From assembly GCA_027422505.1 (NCBI GenBank), contig JAPQWV010001338.1, positions 31,205 to 95,204 of the forward strand: a stretch of DNA of 64,000 nt, given 5' to 3'. The stretch is from Craterostigma plantagineum (lineage: Eukaryota > Streptophyta > Magnoliopsida > Lamiales > Linderniaceae). Positions within the stretch are counted from its first letter, which is position 1. Each line of letters opens with the position of its first letter. Below the pieces are notes generated by a model, which was given only the letters and a program-made list of their open reading frames with translations, was not told the origin of the DNA and made no database searches. This document shows positions 44,932-57,700 of the stretch, one piece after another. Position numbers and translations under genes: made by a program.

Positions 44932-47285
44932 GATGATTATTTGCTATTATTAGTTGCTACATTTACTTCGACTTGGCTCTTCGCCAATCTTCAAATAAAG
45001 ATGTGCAATGCAAACATAATACAAGTTTTTTGGTTTACATTTTCCACGTGATCATATTAATGAGTTGGTTGTTGTTTTTCCAAGATATTTTAGATATGTC
45101 GCTGGATGCGTGTGTGGTGTATGTTGTATATGATATATGATATAATGGCCGAGCATGTTTCACGGGTAACATGGAATAACTAATAAGTTAATTAATTCCC
45201 TGTCCCACTCTTTGTGGGTGTTTTACAATTTTAGGCATAACTTTTTTTTTTATTTTTCTAATTTATTATTGCTTCTAATACTTCCTAATTTATTATTTCT
45301 TCTAATATTGATTGTATAAATTATTGGGAGTTCATAGTTAGCTTAACCAGGCGAATCGCATACAGAAATTTTCGGTTCGCATAGCATACAAAATTGGATT
45401 TGATATTAACTATCTAATATTTATAACCTGCTATTTTGAAACCAAAAAACTAATTTTTATTAATTTATACATAATATATAAGAAATTATATCATTATAAT
45501 ATTAGATATTATTTAATTTTATTTTTTTACTAAAAGTTGGCTTTAGTCACTTAACTTAACCGAACTGTGAAATTTCAATAAACAACAAAATCAGGCCAAA
45601 AATTTGGTTCGACATATGGTTTTAAAAATTTCAACGGAAAATTTTAGGTTAGACCCATTCGGACTAAATTTGATATATGAAATAATTTAGCAATTTACGT
45701 TATGTATTATAGTTATTGGTTTTGGTTGTAGTTTTGACTTCGCTAGAATCGATCAACTTCTTTGGGCTATCAGATCGATTTTGGTTCTTGAAACTATTGC
45801 GTCGATTTCTATAAATACAATGATAACAAGTACTCTGCGGCAGAATAGTGAAAAAATAGAAAAAGCTAACTAATATAGTTTGTATGTTTAATTTATTTTT
45901 CATTTATATGGATAGTATCGAACATCAATTTCACTTTTATCTTTAATTTGATTTTAAAAACAATTAATAATAAGAAAGTAGACTAAAAATATGACCTTTA
46001 TTGATATTTGTCTATAATTAAATTATTTCAGAAAAAGAAACAAAATAAAGAATGCCTATTTTTGAAAACAAATACACACTGTCTTTTTTGTAATTGACAC
46101 TTGGTAAAGGGGTGTTTCACGTTTATAGGCACCTTTTTATAGTCATTTACAAATATAGGCACTATGTGTTAACCATTACAAAATAGGCATAATTTATTTT
46201 ATAATTTCTTTTTCATAATATTTTTATTGGTAATATATTTCTGATTTATTTTTTTACTTAAATTTAATATGTTCTTCACAAATTGAACCAAACCGAACTA
46301 GTAATCGTTTCTCTAAATTACGGAATCGGGTTTTTTTCAATTCCGTATTGGTTTCTAATTTTATATCACAATTTTTTCGGAACTAAATAATATGATTTTC
46401 ATAGTAATATATACGATTTTTCGTAGGCACCTTTTTAATGTTCTTATTTTACATAGAAATATAAACGATTTTTCATTTCTAAATAAATAAATTAGTAAAA
46501 ATATTCTATTTTTTATTTGCAAGCAACATTTTTAACCACGTCAATATACAGTTTTTTTCGCTTCGCTTCGCGATTTGCTTTTTTAGTTGGTTCAGTGCAG
46601 GTTTTACCTGTTCATGACAAAAATTATGTCGACATAAAATACTTCTAAAAATGGAGGGAAATTAGTGGTGATTATTATGGTTTTTCTTTTTCCGATTGTG
46701 CACTATATTTCATTTATTTGCGTGAATCATATGTTTATTTTTCTTCATTTTATGAATCATAATTCAATTGTATTACCTTTTTATATTTGTATATTGTCAA
46801 ATTAATCGTACAAAAAATAAATTAAAAGGATGCCTACTTTTGTGCTAAATTTGTGCAAATAATAAAATTAATTCACAAAAAGAAAATAAAATAAAAGAAT
46901 GCCTATTTTTTTTAATATATTTCACATAATGCCTATTTTTAAAATTCAAATTTAAAAGTGTCTAATTTGTAATTAACTCTTTGTAAAGTGCCTACTTTTG
47001 TAATTAACTCCTCTTTTGTCTCATTTTTTGTCCCAATGATAGGTGACAAATGTCCAATTCAAGGTTAAAATTTCCCTTTTGGTTTAGTTCTAGTTCTCTA
47101 GTACATACATATTCCACCAAATTCTGAAATCATCAATGATTCGTTAGATTTAGATGCTATAATCAAATAAGCATATCCAATTTATTATTTGTTTCGTCAC
47201 GATTATTTGATATCTATATTTTGTATTTTTCGATATTTCTAAGTATTATTTTATTTTGTATATTTTAAAAAAATGAGATATAAAA
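44932..47285. other. AT-rich spacer of the first SOT-LEA unit
   Basis: Non-coding. Most of 44940-47040 is paralogous to 52100-54080 in the second unit (shared tgcctattttt, gattacggaatcggg, aggttttacctgttcatgac). Part of it (about 46020-46530) is also found at 50130-50630. No gene is supported; short frames are AT-driven. Confidence 0.6.
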
Positions 47286-48010
47286 TACTACCTCTGTCCC
47301 AAACCGTTTTGAACATTTTACTATATCGGGTGATGCCGTCGAAAATTGACCTATCGCGAAATTGGCTAGCGGCCGTTTCCCGTCTGAGTTTTCGCGACTG
47401 TTAAAACAGGGTGAGTTTTGGGGATTATTGGCCCTCTTGCCTCAGTCAAGAGGTAGTGCCGTTTAAGGTGGTGTAATCAAAGGAAAATGGTGCAGTGTAA
47501 AAAATGGCAGAGTAACGGTATGCAATGTGAAAACGTACCCGAAATATGAGGTTCCCCGTGGCCTTTATAGTGTTGCGAAAGGCGTGCTTGGTCTTTGGCA
47601 GTTATTCCCCACGTTGGGCGTCTATGGCGGTTTCTTCCACGTCTTGGTGATCACGTGCGCGAGATTGGCGGAGGCCACGATCTGATATTCACTGGACATC
47701 TTCTCTTGGGGACTCTGGGGCATTCTTCCCAGGTCGGGGATTTGCCTCTCGAGGGGACGAGGAGCGTCGCCCCTGTTGGGTCAGAGGCGGGGTGTTCTTC
47801 CCGTTGGGGTAGTTTGGCAGGCGAAACGGGGGGTCCTTAAGCTAGTTATGGTCGATTGAGTATTTCGCCGCATTGGGGGTGAGAACCCGGGGTAACATCG
47901 GGCGTCCCAAATCGTTTTGAACATTTTCTTTTATCTGCAAAATACTACCAGAAACAATCAATATAATACTATTCAATATTCTTAAAAGATGTCAAAATAT
48001 ACAATTTTTA
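47286..48010. mobile_element. Stowaway-type MITE interrupted by a solo LTR
   Basis: The left end TACCTCTGTCCCAAACCG matches Stowaway termini. The phrase caatcaatataatactattc near 47957 matches, in reverse orientation, the MITE at 14956-15189. The right terminus is not clear, so the end position is approximate. The element is split at 47330 by a solo LTR. Confidence 0.55.
47331..47897. mobile_element. Solo LTR nested in a MITE, TCGGG target duplication
   Basis: 567 bp from TGATGCCGTCG to CGGGGTAACA, flanked by TCGGG at 47326-47330 and 47898-47902. It is markedly GC-richer than its surroundings. Ends resemble the solo LTR at 28104-28793. The 81-aa open frame at 47595-47840 lies inside and is not a gene. 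Confidence 0.8.
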
Positions 48011-48152
48011 ACCTTGTGGGAAAGATAATCCGTTCACCACGCAGACAATGGTTTAATTTTCTTCATCTTTTTCATCTTATTTATTTTTATTCGTTGGATA
48101 ATCATCCCTAAATGGAGTTGAGTACAAACGAAGCAAGACCCATATCATATCC

Positions 48153-48320
48153 CATGCACAAAAATTTTCAAAATATAAAGTGCTTAATCATCGCTCATCA
48201 ACGGTCACATGACACGTGGCGGAAACTATTGCAACACCTGTCTGCTTATTACATTTACACTCTCATTTAACCGCAACCGCCAAATGACACTAATCTCTGT
48301 CTAAGAAGGCCTTTATATAA
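48153..48320 (+). promoter_or_regulatory. LEA1 promoter: RY-like core, ABRE/G-box and TATA box
   Basis: CATGCA (48153-48158) is an RY-type core bound by seed B3 factors. GACACGTGGC (48211-48220) is a strong ABA-response element/G-box. TTTATATAA (48312-48320) is a TATA box about 80 bp before the ATG. This combination fits a seed- or ABA-induced LEA gene. Function is inferred from motifs only. Confidence 0.65.
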
Positions 48321-48401
48321 TAGACGACTTTTGACAACATCATAATCGATTCGTGAGAACGAAAGCTCGCTAAGTAAACACTTGCCTTAATTAAAGCGAA
48401 A

Positions 48402-49590
48402 ATGGCTTCAGATCAAATGAGAAGAGAGAACGTAGAAAGGGATGATGTGGAGAGAGATAAAGTTCCAAAAATGGCGACCCATTTCGAATCTCTAGCTGAG
48501 AAGGCCAAAGAGGGACTCAGTCTTCGTCCCCAAGGTGATAGGCCAATAGAACACGTGGAGGAGGCTCATGTTATTACAGCTCCAAAACCTTCGCAAGCAC
48601 CCACTGGTCAGAGGGTCGTCGCCTCTTCAATGCCGACGGCGGGCGGCGCCGGCGGCGGTCAGGAAACTAAGCACCACCGTGCTGACATGGAATCGGAGGA
48701 GGCACAGAAGAAGGGCCCTAGCCTTGAGGAGATTACAGATCTGAGACAGGCGGCTCAGCAGAAGTCTTTCGACGCCGTCAACGCCGCCCATGAAAGGTAC
48801 GAAAAGGCTAAGGGCGGAGCGGCGGTGAAGGATACGGCCGTGGAGAAGGGTCGGCAAGCCAAAGATATGGCGGCCCAGAAAGCAGCTGAGGCTAAAGACG
48901 TAATTTCGTCCAAGGCTGGGACTGTGAAGGACGCGACGGTGGAGGGCGGCAAGGGAGCCGCCGGGTACGCTGCTGACGTGGCGGGGAAGGCGAAGGACAG
49001 GGCGGTGGTTGCTGGTTGGGGTGCGACTCACTACACGCTGGAGAAGGTGGCTGAGGCGACCAAGGCGGTTCCGGAGCGACGTCCACCGTTGCTGGGTACA
49101 CCGGGGGGAGGGGCGGCGCTGTGAAGGAGATGGTGGTGGAGAAGATAGCAGCGGCCAAGGACGCGGTGGTGGGCATGGAGGAGAAGGCGGCGGAGATAGC
49201 TGCGAGGAAGAAGGCTGAGGCTGAGAAAGGCTTGGAGGAGAAGCACCACCTTGAAGAAAAGGTTTTTTTTAATAATTATAATAAAAAAAGAACTTCCCCA
49301 TAACATCTTGAACTTCACTAAAGATGGTGTTTTTAATTTCTAGGTAGAAATTGAACAAGGAGGAGGAGAGAGAAAAATACAAAGTCCACCATGGCCAAGA
49401 AACAGAGCAAACTGAACAAGAACAAAACAGAGCACAAATGGGAGAAGAAATGGGCGAGGAACAGAGCGGAAGCGTACTCCAAGCTATCGGCGAAACTATA
49501 ATGGAGATAGGTCAGACCACCAAAGACATGCTCGTGGGTCAGTATCCGAAAGAAGAAGGCGATGATCATACTTCTACGACCAAGGAATGA
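48402..49590 (+). CDS. SBP65-type LEA / seed biotin-containing-protein-like gene (LEA1), two one-base frameshifts
   Basis: Hydrophilic late-embryogenesis protein, expected to protect seed or stressed cells. Exons: 48402-49261 and 49344-49590. The N-terminus MASDQMRRENVERDDVERDK then VPKMATHFESLAEKAKEG resembles SBP65. The middle is an Ala/Lys/Glu-rich 11-mer-like repeat region (GRQAKDMAAQKAAEAKDVIS, KAGTVKDATVEGG). The C-terminus is SGSVLQAIGETIMEIGQTTK then DMLVGQYP. A base is missing near 49071 (gcggttccgg here, gcggtggccgg in the second copy), and one A is extra near 49375; together with these the exons give about 368 aa. The seed-type promoter supports function. I did not identify the biotinylation site with certainty. 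Confidence 0.8.
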
Positions 49591-49996
49591 ATGGTCTATA
49601 ATAATACGATGACTCGGTAAAATAAATGTGTGTTCACCTCGAGCTTCGAAATAGAGTTTGGTGTGTTAACTTCCCTTCGCTTTTTGTGTGTAAATGAGTG
49701 TCTTATCATAATAACGCGCGACTTGTTGCGTCGTCTTGACTGATGAAAAGAAGTTTTCACTGTTCGTACTGTACGAATTTGTTCATTTCTTTCCTTTCAT
49801 CGACGACGATACATACATATTCATTCAATGAAATATTACATTCAATGAATGCAATGAAGTAAGCCACGAACATAGTGGTGTAATTAATTACCCAAAATGA
49901 GAAACGTATAGAACGACGAGCATGACTGAGCTCGAGCCATTGACCAAAGAAACAGGTTAGAGAAGTGTTCCTGCCATGGCAGCCATTAATGAAGCT
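49591..49996. other. LEA1 3' flank
   Basis: The 3' UTR matches the sequence after the second LEA copy (59819-60000; shared agagtttg and gcgtcgtctt). It marks the right end of the first duplicated unit. Confidence 0.5.
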
Positions 49997-50640
49997 TTTG
50001 ACGATAAGTTAGCTAACATATAATCGTTGACAGTCATATTGGCTAATAGCAGTGTAGCTGAACATTGCCACCATTTTATTAAGTGTTCGTTGGAAAGGCA
50101 AATAGCACACAACAAACAATAAGAGACATTTGGTAAAACTAATTCAGAAAAAGAAACAAAAATAAAGAATGCTATTTTTGAAATAAAATACATACGATGC
50201 CTTTTTTGTAATTGACACTTGGTAAATGGGTGTTTACGTTTATAGGCACCTTTTTAATAGTCATTTAAAAGTATAGGCACTATGCGTTAACCATTACAAA
50301 ATTAGCACAATTTATGTTATAATTTCTTTTCATAATATTTTTATTGGTAATATATTTCAGATTTACTTTTTTACTTAAATTTAATATGTTCTTCACAAAT
50401 TGAATCAAACCGGACTGGTAATCATTTCTCGATTACGGAATCGGATTTTTCAATTCGGTATTTGGTTTCTAGTTTTATATCACAATTTCTCGGAAGTAAA
50501 TAAATGTGATTTTTCATAGTAATATATACGATTTTTCATAGGCACCTTTTCAATGTTCTTACTTTACATAGTAATGTAAACGATTACTAAATAAATAAAT
50601 TAGTAAAAATGTTCTATTTTTAATTAGCAAGCTAACATAT
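49997..50640. repeat. Remnant of a third SOT-LEA duplication unit
   Basis: 49997-50130 repeats the left edge of the unit (compare 43733-43850). It then joins directly to sequence equivalent to 46020-46530 of the first unit. At about 50632 the left edge starts again for the second unit. The sulfotransferase and most of the spacer are missing from this remnant. It is best read as an internally deleted extra copy left by unequal exchange. Confidence 0.7.
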
Positions 50641-50789
50641 AATCGTTGATAGTCATATTGGCTAATAGCAGTTTAGCTGAACATTGCCATGATTTTTATT
50701 GAGTTCGTTGGAAAAGCAAATGGCACACAACAAACAATAAGAGACAACATAAACAGATATAATAACGATTACATTAGAACAAGTCATCA

Positions 50790-52099
50790 TCAAAGTCCTG
50801 GGAATTCAATCGTCAAGCCAGATCCTTCTAGCTTGCTCTTCATCACATCTTTCATGCGCTGAGCCGTTTTCCTTGCTGAGGTAATTACTCCAATCTCCAA
50901 CTTCACCCTTTCTAAAGAACGAACTCTTCTTCATCGGCAGGATACCAGTAACCCCTTCTCTGTTCGCTTCCTTCAGATTCCCAAAGCTGCAAAGCTTCGA
51001 TATCTTCTCCACCATCAAGTCCCTCTCCACTTCTTCCGTCGAAAAGGGAACCCCATGAACTCAGCAATCTCTATGATGTTTTCATTTCGTCTCTCTTCAA
51101 ATCCTCGTACTTGAGGAACATCACTCTATCAGGGTTCTTTTTGTGCGCTTCCCAGTAGCTTAAACGTGTTCCCAATACGGCCCGAAAAGAGCTATCCCTC
51201 GGCCAAAATCGTCCAAAGAATCATCATCAAAAAGGGCCTCGGCGTCCCTATTCGCACGTCCGTTTTCGAAGATGAAATGCCTTTCAGAGACGAAACGGTC
51301 CATAGGGTTTCTGCATATGTAGATGATCTTGCAAGGAGACTCGTGGACGGTGCTAGGTAGGGCGTCGTAAGAGAGGTGGGTTGAGATATTCTAGGGCTAG
51401 GGATGGAGTCAAGATTGGGGTTTTCTTGCAACATGTAGAAACTCATCTCAAGAGTTTGTACGAGGTCGTGAGCAGTGGCGGAGCTAGCTTGTCTAGTCAG
51501 TGGGGTGCACTTACCACTTATTTTTAGAAAATTCAATTGGTCCCGTTACCCACTATTTTTCTAAAATTTCACTGGGTCCTCATAGTATAAGTTTCTTTAC
51601 TTTTCATCCTACAATTGTAAAATTTCAGTAAATTATTAATAAATTTTTTTTCCAGTGGGGTCAAGTAATTATTAATAACTTTTTTTCCAGTGGGGTCCAG
51701 TGACCCCAGTGGACCTCACGTGGCTCCGCCACTGGTCGTGAGGGCTCGAAGTGAAGAGAGGGTGGTTGGTTTCTTGATCATCGTCGTTGTTGGGAGGATG
51801 AACGCATCTGTTTGCTATGGAGTAGGCGAGAGATTTCAGCCCGTCGTGCCTGATTTAGGAATGCCCGTATTATTACATCGGTGTTTCTTGGCTTGAAGTG
51901 CCTCTCAATGCGTAGTATTGGCTTGAGCCAAATGGGTCGATACCAAAACCCTTTGTATTTGAGGATGGTGCTTCCATCCCAGTACGTTGCTTGCTCAAGT
52001 GTTGTGAGTAGCCTTTGCTGCACTTCTTCTTCTTCTTCGTCCATTGGATTATCTTCTTCAGCAGATTTCTTCAACATCGTCATATTTCTGAACCTCCAT
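50790..52099 (-). pseudogene. Sulfotransferase SOT2, decayed duplicate with MITE insertion
   Basis: Paralog of SOT1 in the second unit. Recognisable blocks: EEDNPMDEEEEEVQQRLLTT, ATYWDGSTILKYKGFWYRPI, the PAPS-loop region near 51840, where a T is missing (acgacgggctgaa here, acgacgtggctgaa in SOT1), MLQENPNLDSIPSPRI, the 3'-phosphate site region, and GVTGILPMKKSSFFRKGEVG then DWSNYLS. The start region has lost a few bases (atg gaggttcag ... gatgttgaag). There are further frameshifts near 51395 and 51075, and a 262-bp hAT MITE. Several lesions differ from SOT1, so at least some are real. Confidence 0.8.
51473..51734. mobile_element. hAT-type MITE in SOT2
   Basis: 262 bp with terminal inverted repeats CAGTGGCGGAGC / GCTCCGCCACTG and an exact 8-bp target duplication GTCGTGAG (51465-51472 and 51735-51742), the hAT signature. 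SOT1 lacks it at the corresponding place (near 44565), so it arrived after the duplication. The interior repeats ttttttccagtggggtc twice. Confidence 0.92.
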
Positions 52100-54076
52100 G
52101 ATGATTATTTGCTATTATTAGTTGCTACAATTACGGCGACTTGGCTCTTCCCCAATCTTTAAATAAAGATGTGCAATGCAAACATAATACAAGTTTTTTG
52201 GTTCACATTTTCCACTTGATCATATTTAAAATGAGTTGGTTGTTGTCTTTCCAAGATATTTTAGATATGTCGCTGGATGCGATATGATATCAAGTAGAAT
52301 GACTGGCGCAGCATGTTTCAAGGTACTCACGTACGTGAATAAGTAATCAATTCTATGTCCCACTCTTTTGTGGGTGTTTTTACAATTTTTAGCCATCCTT
52401 TCGCTAGTGACTAATAAAACTGCATTGTGTGTAAATTACTACAAAACTAGGTATATTTTTTTTATTTTCCTATTTTTTATTGCTTCTAATATATATGAAT
52501 TTTTTTATTGATTGTATAAAATTATTGGGAGATTCATAGTTAGTTTAACCAGTCGAACGAATACAAAAATTTTCGGCTCGCGTAGCATACTGAATATCGA
52601 TTGATAGTAACTATCCAATATCTATAACCTACTATTTTGAACCCAAAAAACTAATTTTTATTAATTTAGACATAATATATGAAATTATATTACTATAGTA
52701 TTACACATTATTTAACTTTATTTTTTCACTAAAAGTTGGCTTTAGTCACTTAACTTAATGGAACTGAGAAACTTCAATAAACACCAACCAGACACAAAAA
52801 TTTGGTTCCGCATATGGTTTTAAAAACTTCAACGGAAAATTTTAGGTTCGCCAATTTGGCCTAAATTTGATATATGAAATAAATTATTAATTTAAGTTAT
52901 GTACTATAGTTATTGTAGTTTTGGTTCTAGTTTTGATTTTGCTAGAATCGATCAACTTCTTTGGGCTATCAGATCGATTTCGAACTATTGTAATTTGCAT
53001 CGATAATAAAATGAATAAAAAGTACTCTAATACGGCAGAATATTGAAAAAATAAAAAAAAACTAACTAATATAGTTGTATGTTTAATTGGTTTTTCATTA
53101 AACGAACAGTTTCGAACATCAATTTCATGTTTGTCTATTTTTTAAATAAAATATACGCAATGCCTTTTTTGTAACTGACATTTGGTAAAGGGGTGTTTTA
53201 AGTTTATAGGCACTTTTTATAGTCATTCCTAATATAGGCACTATGTGTTAACCATTACAAAAATAGGTACAATTTATTTTATAACTTCTTTTCATAATTT
53301 TTTATTGAAATATATTTCTGATTTATTTTTTCACTTAAATTTGTATGTTCTTCACAATTGAATCAAACCGAACTAGTAATCGTTTCTCGATTACGGAATC
53401 GGGGTTTTCAATTCGGTATTTGGTTTCTACTTCATATCACAACTTTTTCGTAACTAAATAAATACCAATTTTCATAGTAATATATACGATATGTCATAGA
53501 AAATTTTTTAATTTTCTTATTTTCCATATTAATATAAACGATTTTTCATTACTAAATAATAACTAAAATAGTAAAAATATTCTATTTTTAATTAGCAAGC
53601 AACATTTTTGAACCATGTCGATATACAGTTTTTTTCGCTATGCCGATTTGCTTTTTTAGTTGGTTCAGTGCAGGTTTTACTTGTTCATGACAAAAATTGT
53701 GTCGACATAAAATACTTTTTAAAAATTGAGGAAATTAGTGGGTGATTGTTATGGTTTACTTTTCGATTGTGCACTATATTTCATTTATTTGCGTGGATCA
53801 TATGTTTATTATTCTTCATTTTGTGAATCATAGTTCAATTGTATTACCTTAATTGTGTATATTGTCAAATTAATCATACAAAAGAATAAATTAAAGGATG
53901 CCTATTTTTGTAGTAAATTTGTGCAAATAATAAAATTAATTCACAAAAAGAAAATAAATAAAAGAATGTCTATTTTTGTAATACAATGCACATAATGACT
54001 ATTTTTCAAATTCAAATTTAAAAAGTGCCTAATTTGTAATTAACTACTGGTGAAATGCCTACTTTTTGTAATTAAC
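52100..54076. other. AT-rich spacer of the second SOT-LEA unit
   Basis: Paralogous to 44940-47040. It has no gene. At about 54076 it joins straight to the middle of the LEA coding sequence, so the promoter and 5' half of the second LEA copy are missing. Confidence 0.6.
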
Positions 54077-54110
54077 TACTGCTGACGTGGCGGGAAGGTG
54101 AAGGACCGGG

Positions 54111-54573
54111 TGTCAGAGTATTGTCGGTTTTGACAAGTCAAAAAGGATTTTATCACATGGAGCAACTCGTTATTCAATGACGTGCTGAAGATTTGTCTAT
54201 TTGTTCACATTATTGAATGAGGTAAGCAGTTACCTCATTAGCGCAATATCGATTGCCTATAAATAGGCTACGCGATCAGTGCAAATGTAATCTCACACGA
54301 AGAGAGAATAGAGAGAAAGAAAAAAAAAAATAGAGAGTTTGTCATTATTTTCTCCGACTATAAAGAGAGAGGTTGAGGGTTTTCTCCTTTATAGATTGAG
54401 AGGTTGTAACTCCTATATTTTTTCTTCTATAGTGGATTCTTCTTCCTTGCCCGTGGTTTTTAACCCCGATTTGTTTGGGATTTTCCACGTTAAATCTCGG
54501 TGTCCACATTTTATCTTTAATTACCCAAATATTAGCCGCAATATTATTCGACCGGGTCCGCTGCCACGCAACA
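54111..54573 (+). repeat. 5' LTR of the LEA2 copia element
   Basis: 463 bp. Contains a TATA-like tataaatagg near 54258 and a CT/GA-rich transcribed region (agagagaatagagag). Partner at 58765-59228. Confidence 0.93.
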
Positions 54574-54769
54574 ATTGTATCAGAGTCTAGCTTGGGTTTT
54601 ATATATCTGTTTATCGTATGCTCTGTGGTTGCCACTAACGTGGACCCTCCACATCAGAAAATAATAGATATTATACTGCCCTTGTTACGGTGACGAAAAA
54701 GCCGGTACGAGTTCAATAATTATCTGCTGCAACCCCGTCGGAGGTATCGCTCACGACTGAGCAGAAATT

Positions 54770-57700
54770 ATGGCGGCGAAGTTTGATATCGAAAAGTTCA
54801 ACGGAAGGAATTTCTCACTGTGGAAATTAAAGATAAAGGCGATCTTGCGAAAGGACGGCTGTCTGGAGGCTATCGATGGAAAACCAGCCACGGTAACAGA
54901 CGAAAGAAATGGAACGAGATGGACGGAAGCGCTGTTGCAAATCTCATCTGGCACTAGCAGATGAGATATTGTCCAGCGTCGAAGAAAAGAAAACGGCAAA
55001 GGAGATTTGGGACCACCTAACAAATCTGTACGAAACGAAGTCGCTACACAACAAAATTTTCTTGAAGAGAAAATTGTACACCTTGAGAATGTCAGAATCT
55101 ACTTCAGTGACGGAGCATCTCAACGTCTTGAATACTCTATTTTCCAGCTAACATCGTTGGGGTATAAAATAGCGTCTCAAGAGCGTGCAGAAATTCTACT
55201 TCAAAGTCTGCCTGATTCGTATGATCAACTCATCATCACCTGACGAATAAGCCTGCAAATGTCTCAACTACAAAGAAGAAAATAAATCCACCGATACTCT
55301 GGTCTTTGACAATATCGCATCTGCTGTTCTCGAAGAAGAAAATCGGCGAAAGAACAAGGAGGACCAGCAAGCAGGATCTCAACAGGTCGAAGCTTTGACG
55401 GTAATGAGAGGGAGATCAACGAACGTGGTTCAAGTGGGAGTCACACTCAAGGCAGGGGAAAATCAAGAAGTAAGAAGAAGGATATGAAATGCTACAACTG
55501 TGGAAAGAAGGGTCACCTGAAGAAGGACTGTTGGAGCCTGAAGAATTCCAATCTCAAGGAAATCTGGCCAACGCGCCAGGTGGAGACGTATTGTGTAGCG
55601 AAGCAGCTATCTCAACGGAGAGCAGGAAGTCGTTACGATGAAATATGGCTTCTTGACTCGGGCGCAACTTATCATATGACCTCTCGAAGAGACTGGTTCA
55701 ACCACTACGAACCTATCGTAGGAGGATCTGTGTACAGTTGCGAAGATAATACCTTAAAGATCGTAGGCGTTGAACCGTGAGGTTGAAGTTGCACGATGGT
55801 ACAATTCGCACTATTCAAGGAGTGCGGCACGTGGAAGGTCTGAAGAAGAATTTATTGTCTGTGGGACAGCTCGATGATCTTGGCTGTGAAATCAAAGTTC
55901 GGGGAGGAATAATGAAAATATTTCGGGGAGCACTTGTAGTCATGAAAGGTGAAAAGGCTGCTGCAAATTTGTATATGCTGTTGGGAGAGACGGTGCAAGA
56001 AGGCGAAGCGTCTGTGGCTTCGGAAAATTCAACCGAAAGATCTACCATGCTATGGCATCAGAAGCTCGGGCATATGTCAGAACAAGGAATGAAAATTCTT
56101 GCGGGCCAGAATCTACTTCCGGGTCTCACGAAGGTGCCACTACCGTTCTGTGAGCATTGCGTAGCAAACAAGCAGCATCGGCTACAATTCAACACATCAA
56201 ATCCAGAAGCAACGGTATTCTAGAATTGGTTCACTCTGATGTATGGCAATCACCGGTTTCATCCGAGGAGGAGGGAAGTACTTCGTGTCTTTCATCGACG
56301 ATTACTCCAGGAGATGTGGGTGTATATCATCAAGGGTAAGGGAGATGTGTTCGTTACCTTCAAGAATTTCAAGCTCGGGTAGAACTTGATACAGGAAAGA
56401 AGATCAAATGTTTGAGGACTGATAATGGAGGAGAATATACTGGCAAGAAATTTGATAGCTTTTGCAAAAGAGAAGGCATCAAAAGGCACTTCACTACGGC
56501 GTATACTCCACAACAAAATGGAGTGGCGGAGCGGATGAACATGACTCTGTTGGAGAGAACAAGAGCCATGTTGGGAGATGCAGGTCTGGATAAATCATAC
56601 TGGGCAGAAGCAGTTAATACCGCCTGTTACGTGATCAATCGGTCGCCTTCAACGGCCATTGATCAGAAGACGCCGATGGAGATGTGGACCGGAAAACCAG
56701 CGGATTATTCCAAACTCCATGTATTTGGAAGTCCTGTGCACGTGATGTACAACGCCCAAGAAACTACGAAGTTGGATCCGAAGTCCAGGAAGTGTTTGTT
56801 CTTGGGGTATGCTGATGGTGTGAAGGGGTATCGCCTGTGGGATCCCACTGCCCACAAGGTTGTCATCAGCAGGGAAGTTATCTTCTTAGAAGATAAACTA
56901 ATCGGAGAAAATGATAGCACTACAAAGGAACGCTCAGGGACTACGACGATTCAGGCGAAAGGAAAGTCTATCGAACAAGATTCTTCTGAAGCAGCACCGG
57001 AGCACGAGGAAGGCCAAACGAATCTTCAGAGCCAGAAGTTAGAAGGGGCACACGCAAAAGAGCCGCACCATCCTGGCATGAAGATTACGACATGGACAGC
57101 AACATTGCATACTGTCTTCTAACTGATGAGGGAGAGCCATCAACTCTTCAAGAAGTACTGAACAGTTCAGATGCAGATCAGTGGTTGGCGGCAGTGCAAG
57201 AAGAAATGGAAGCTCTACGGAAAAATAAGACTTGGGAGCTGGTGCCACTACCGAAATGGCAGAAAGGCAATCGGCAATAATGGGTCTTTAAGATCAAGCG
57301 GACAGCGATGATCAAGTAGAGCGGTTTTCGTGCACGACTGGTGGTTAAAGGCTACGCTCAGAAAGAAGGCATCGACTTCAACGAGATATTTTCACCTGTG
57401 GTTCGACTGACGACTGTTCGGGTACTCCTGGCAATGTGTGCTACATTCGACCTACATCTAGAGCAACTAGATGTGAAGACGGCTTTTCTTCATGGAGATC
57501 TTGAAGAAGAGATTTATATGCTCCAGCCGGAAGGTTTTGAAGACAAAGAAAAACGAAACTTGGTTTACAGGTTAAACAAATCTCTATACGGTCTCAAACA
57601 GGCGCCGAGTGTTGGTATAAGAGATTTGATTCCTTCATCATGAGCCTTGGATACACAGATTGAATGCAGACCCTTGTGCATATTTCAAGAGGTTTGGTGA

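Noticed and set aside
44932..47285. Possible non-coding RNA or degenerate gene in the duplicated AT-rich spacer
   Set aside because: Paralogous to 52100-54080 but with no conserved frame, stem structure or promoter pattern that I could identify; called spacer only.
47595..47840. 81-aa plus-strand frame with Gly/Arg-rich sequence
   Set aside because: Lies wholly inside the solo LTR at 47331-47897; GC-rich DNA opens frames by chance.
48627..49176. Several open frames antisense to the LEA1 gene
   Set aside because: Shadows of the Ala/Lys/Glu-rich LEA codons; the sense strand has start, promoter motifs and family similarity.
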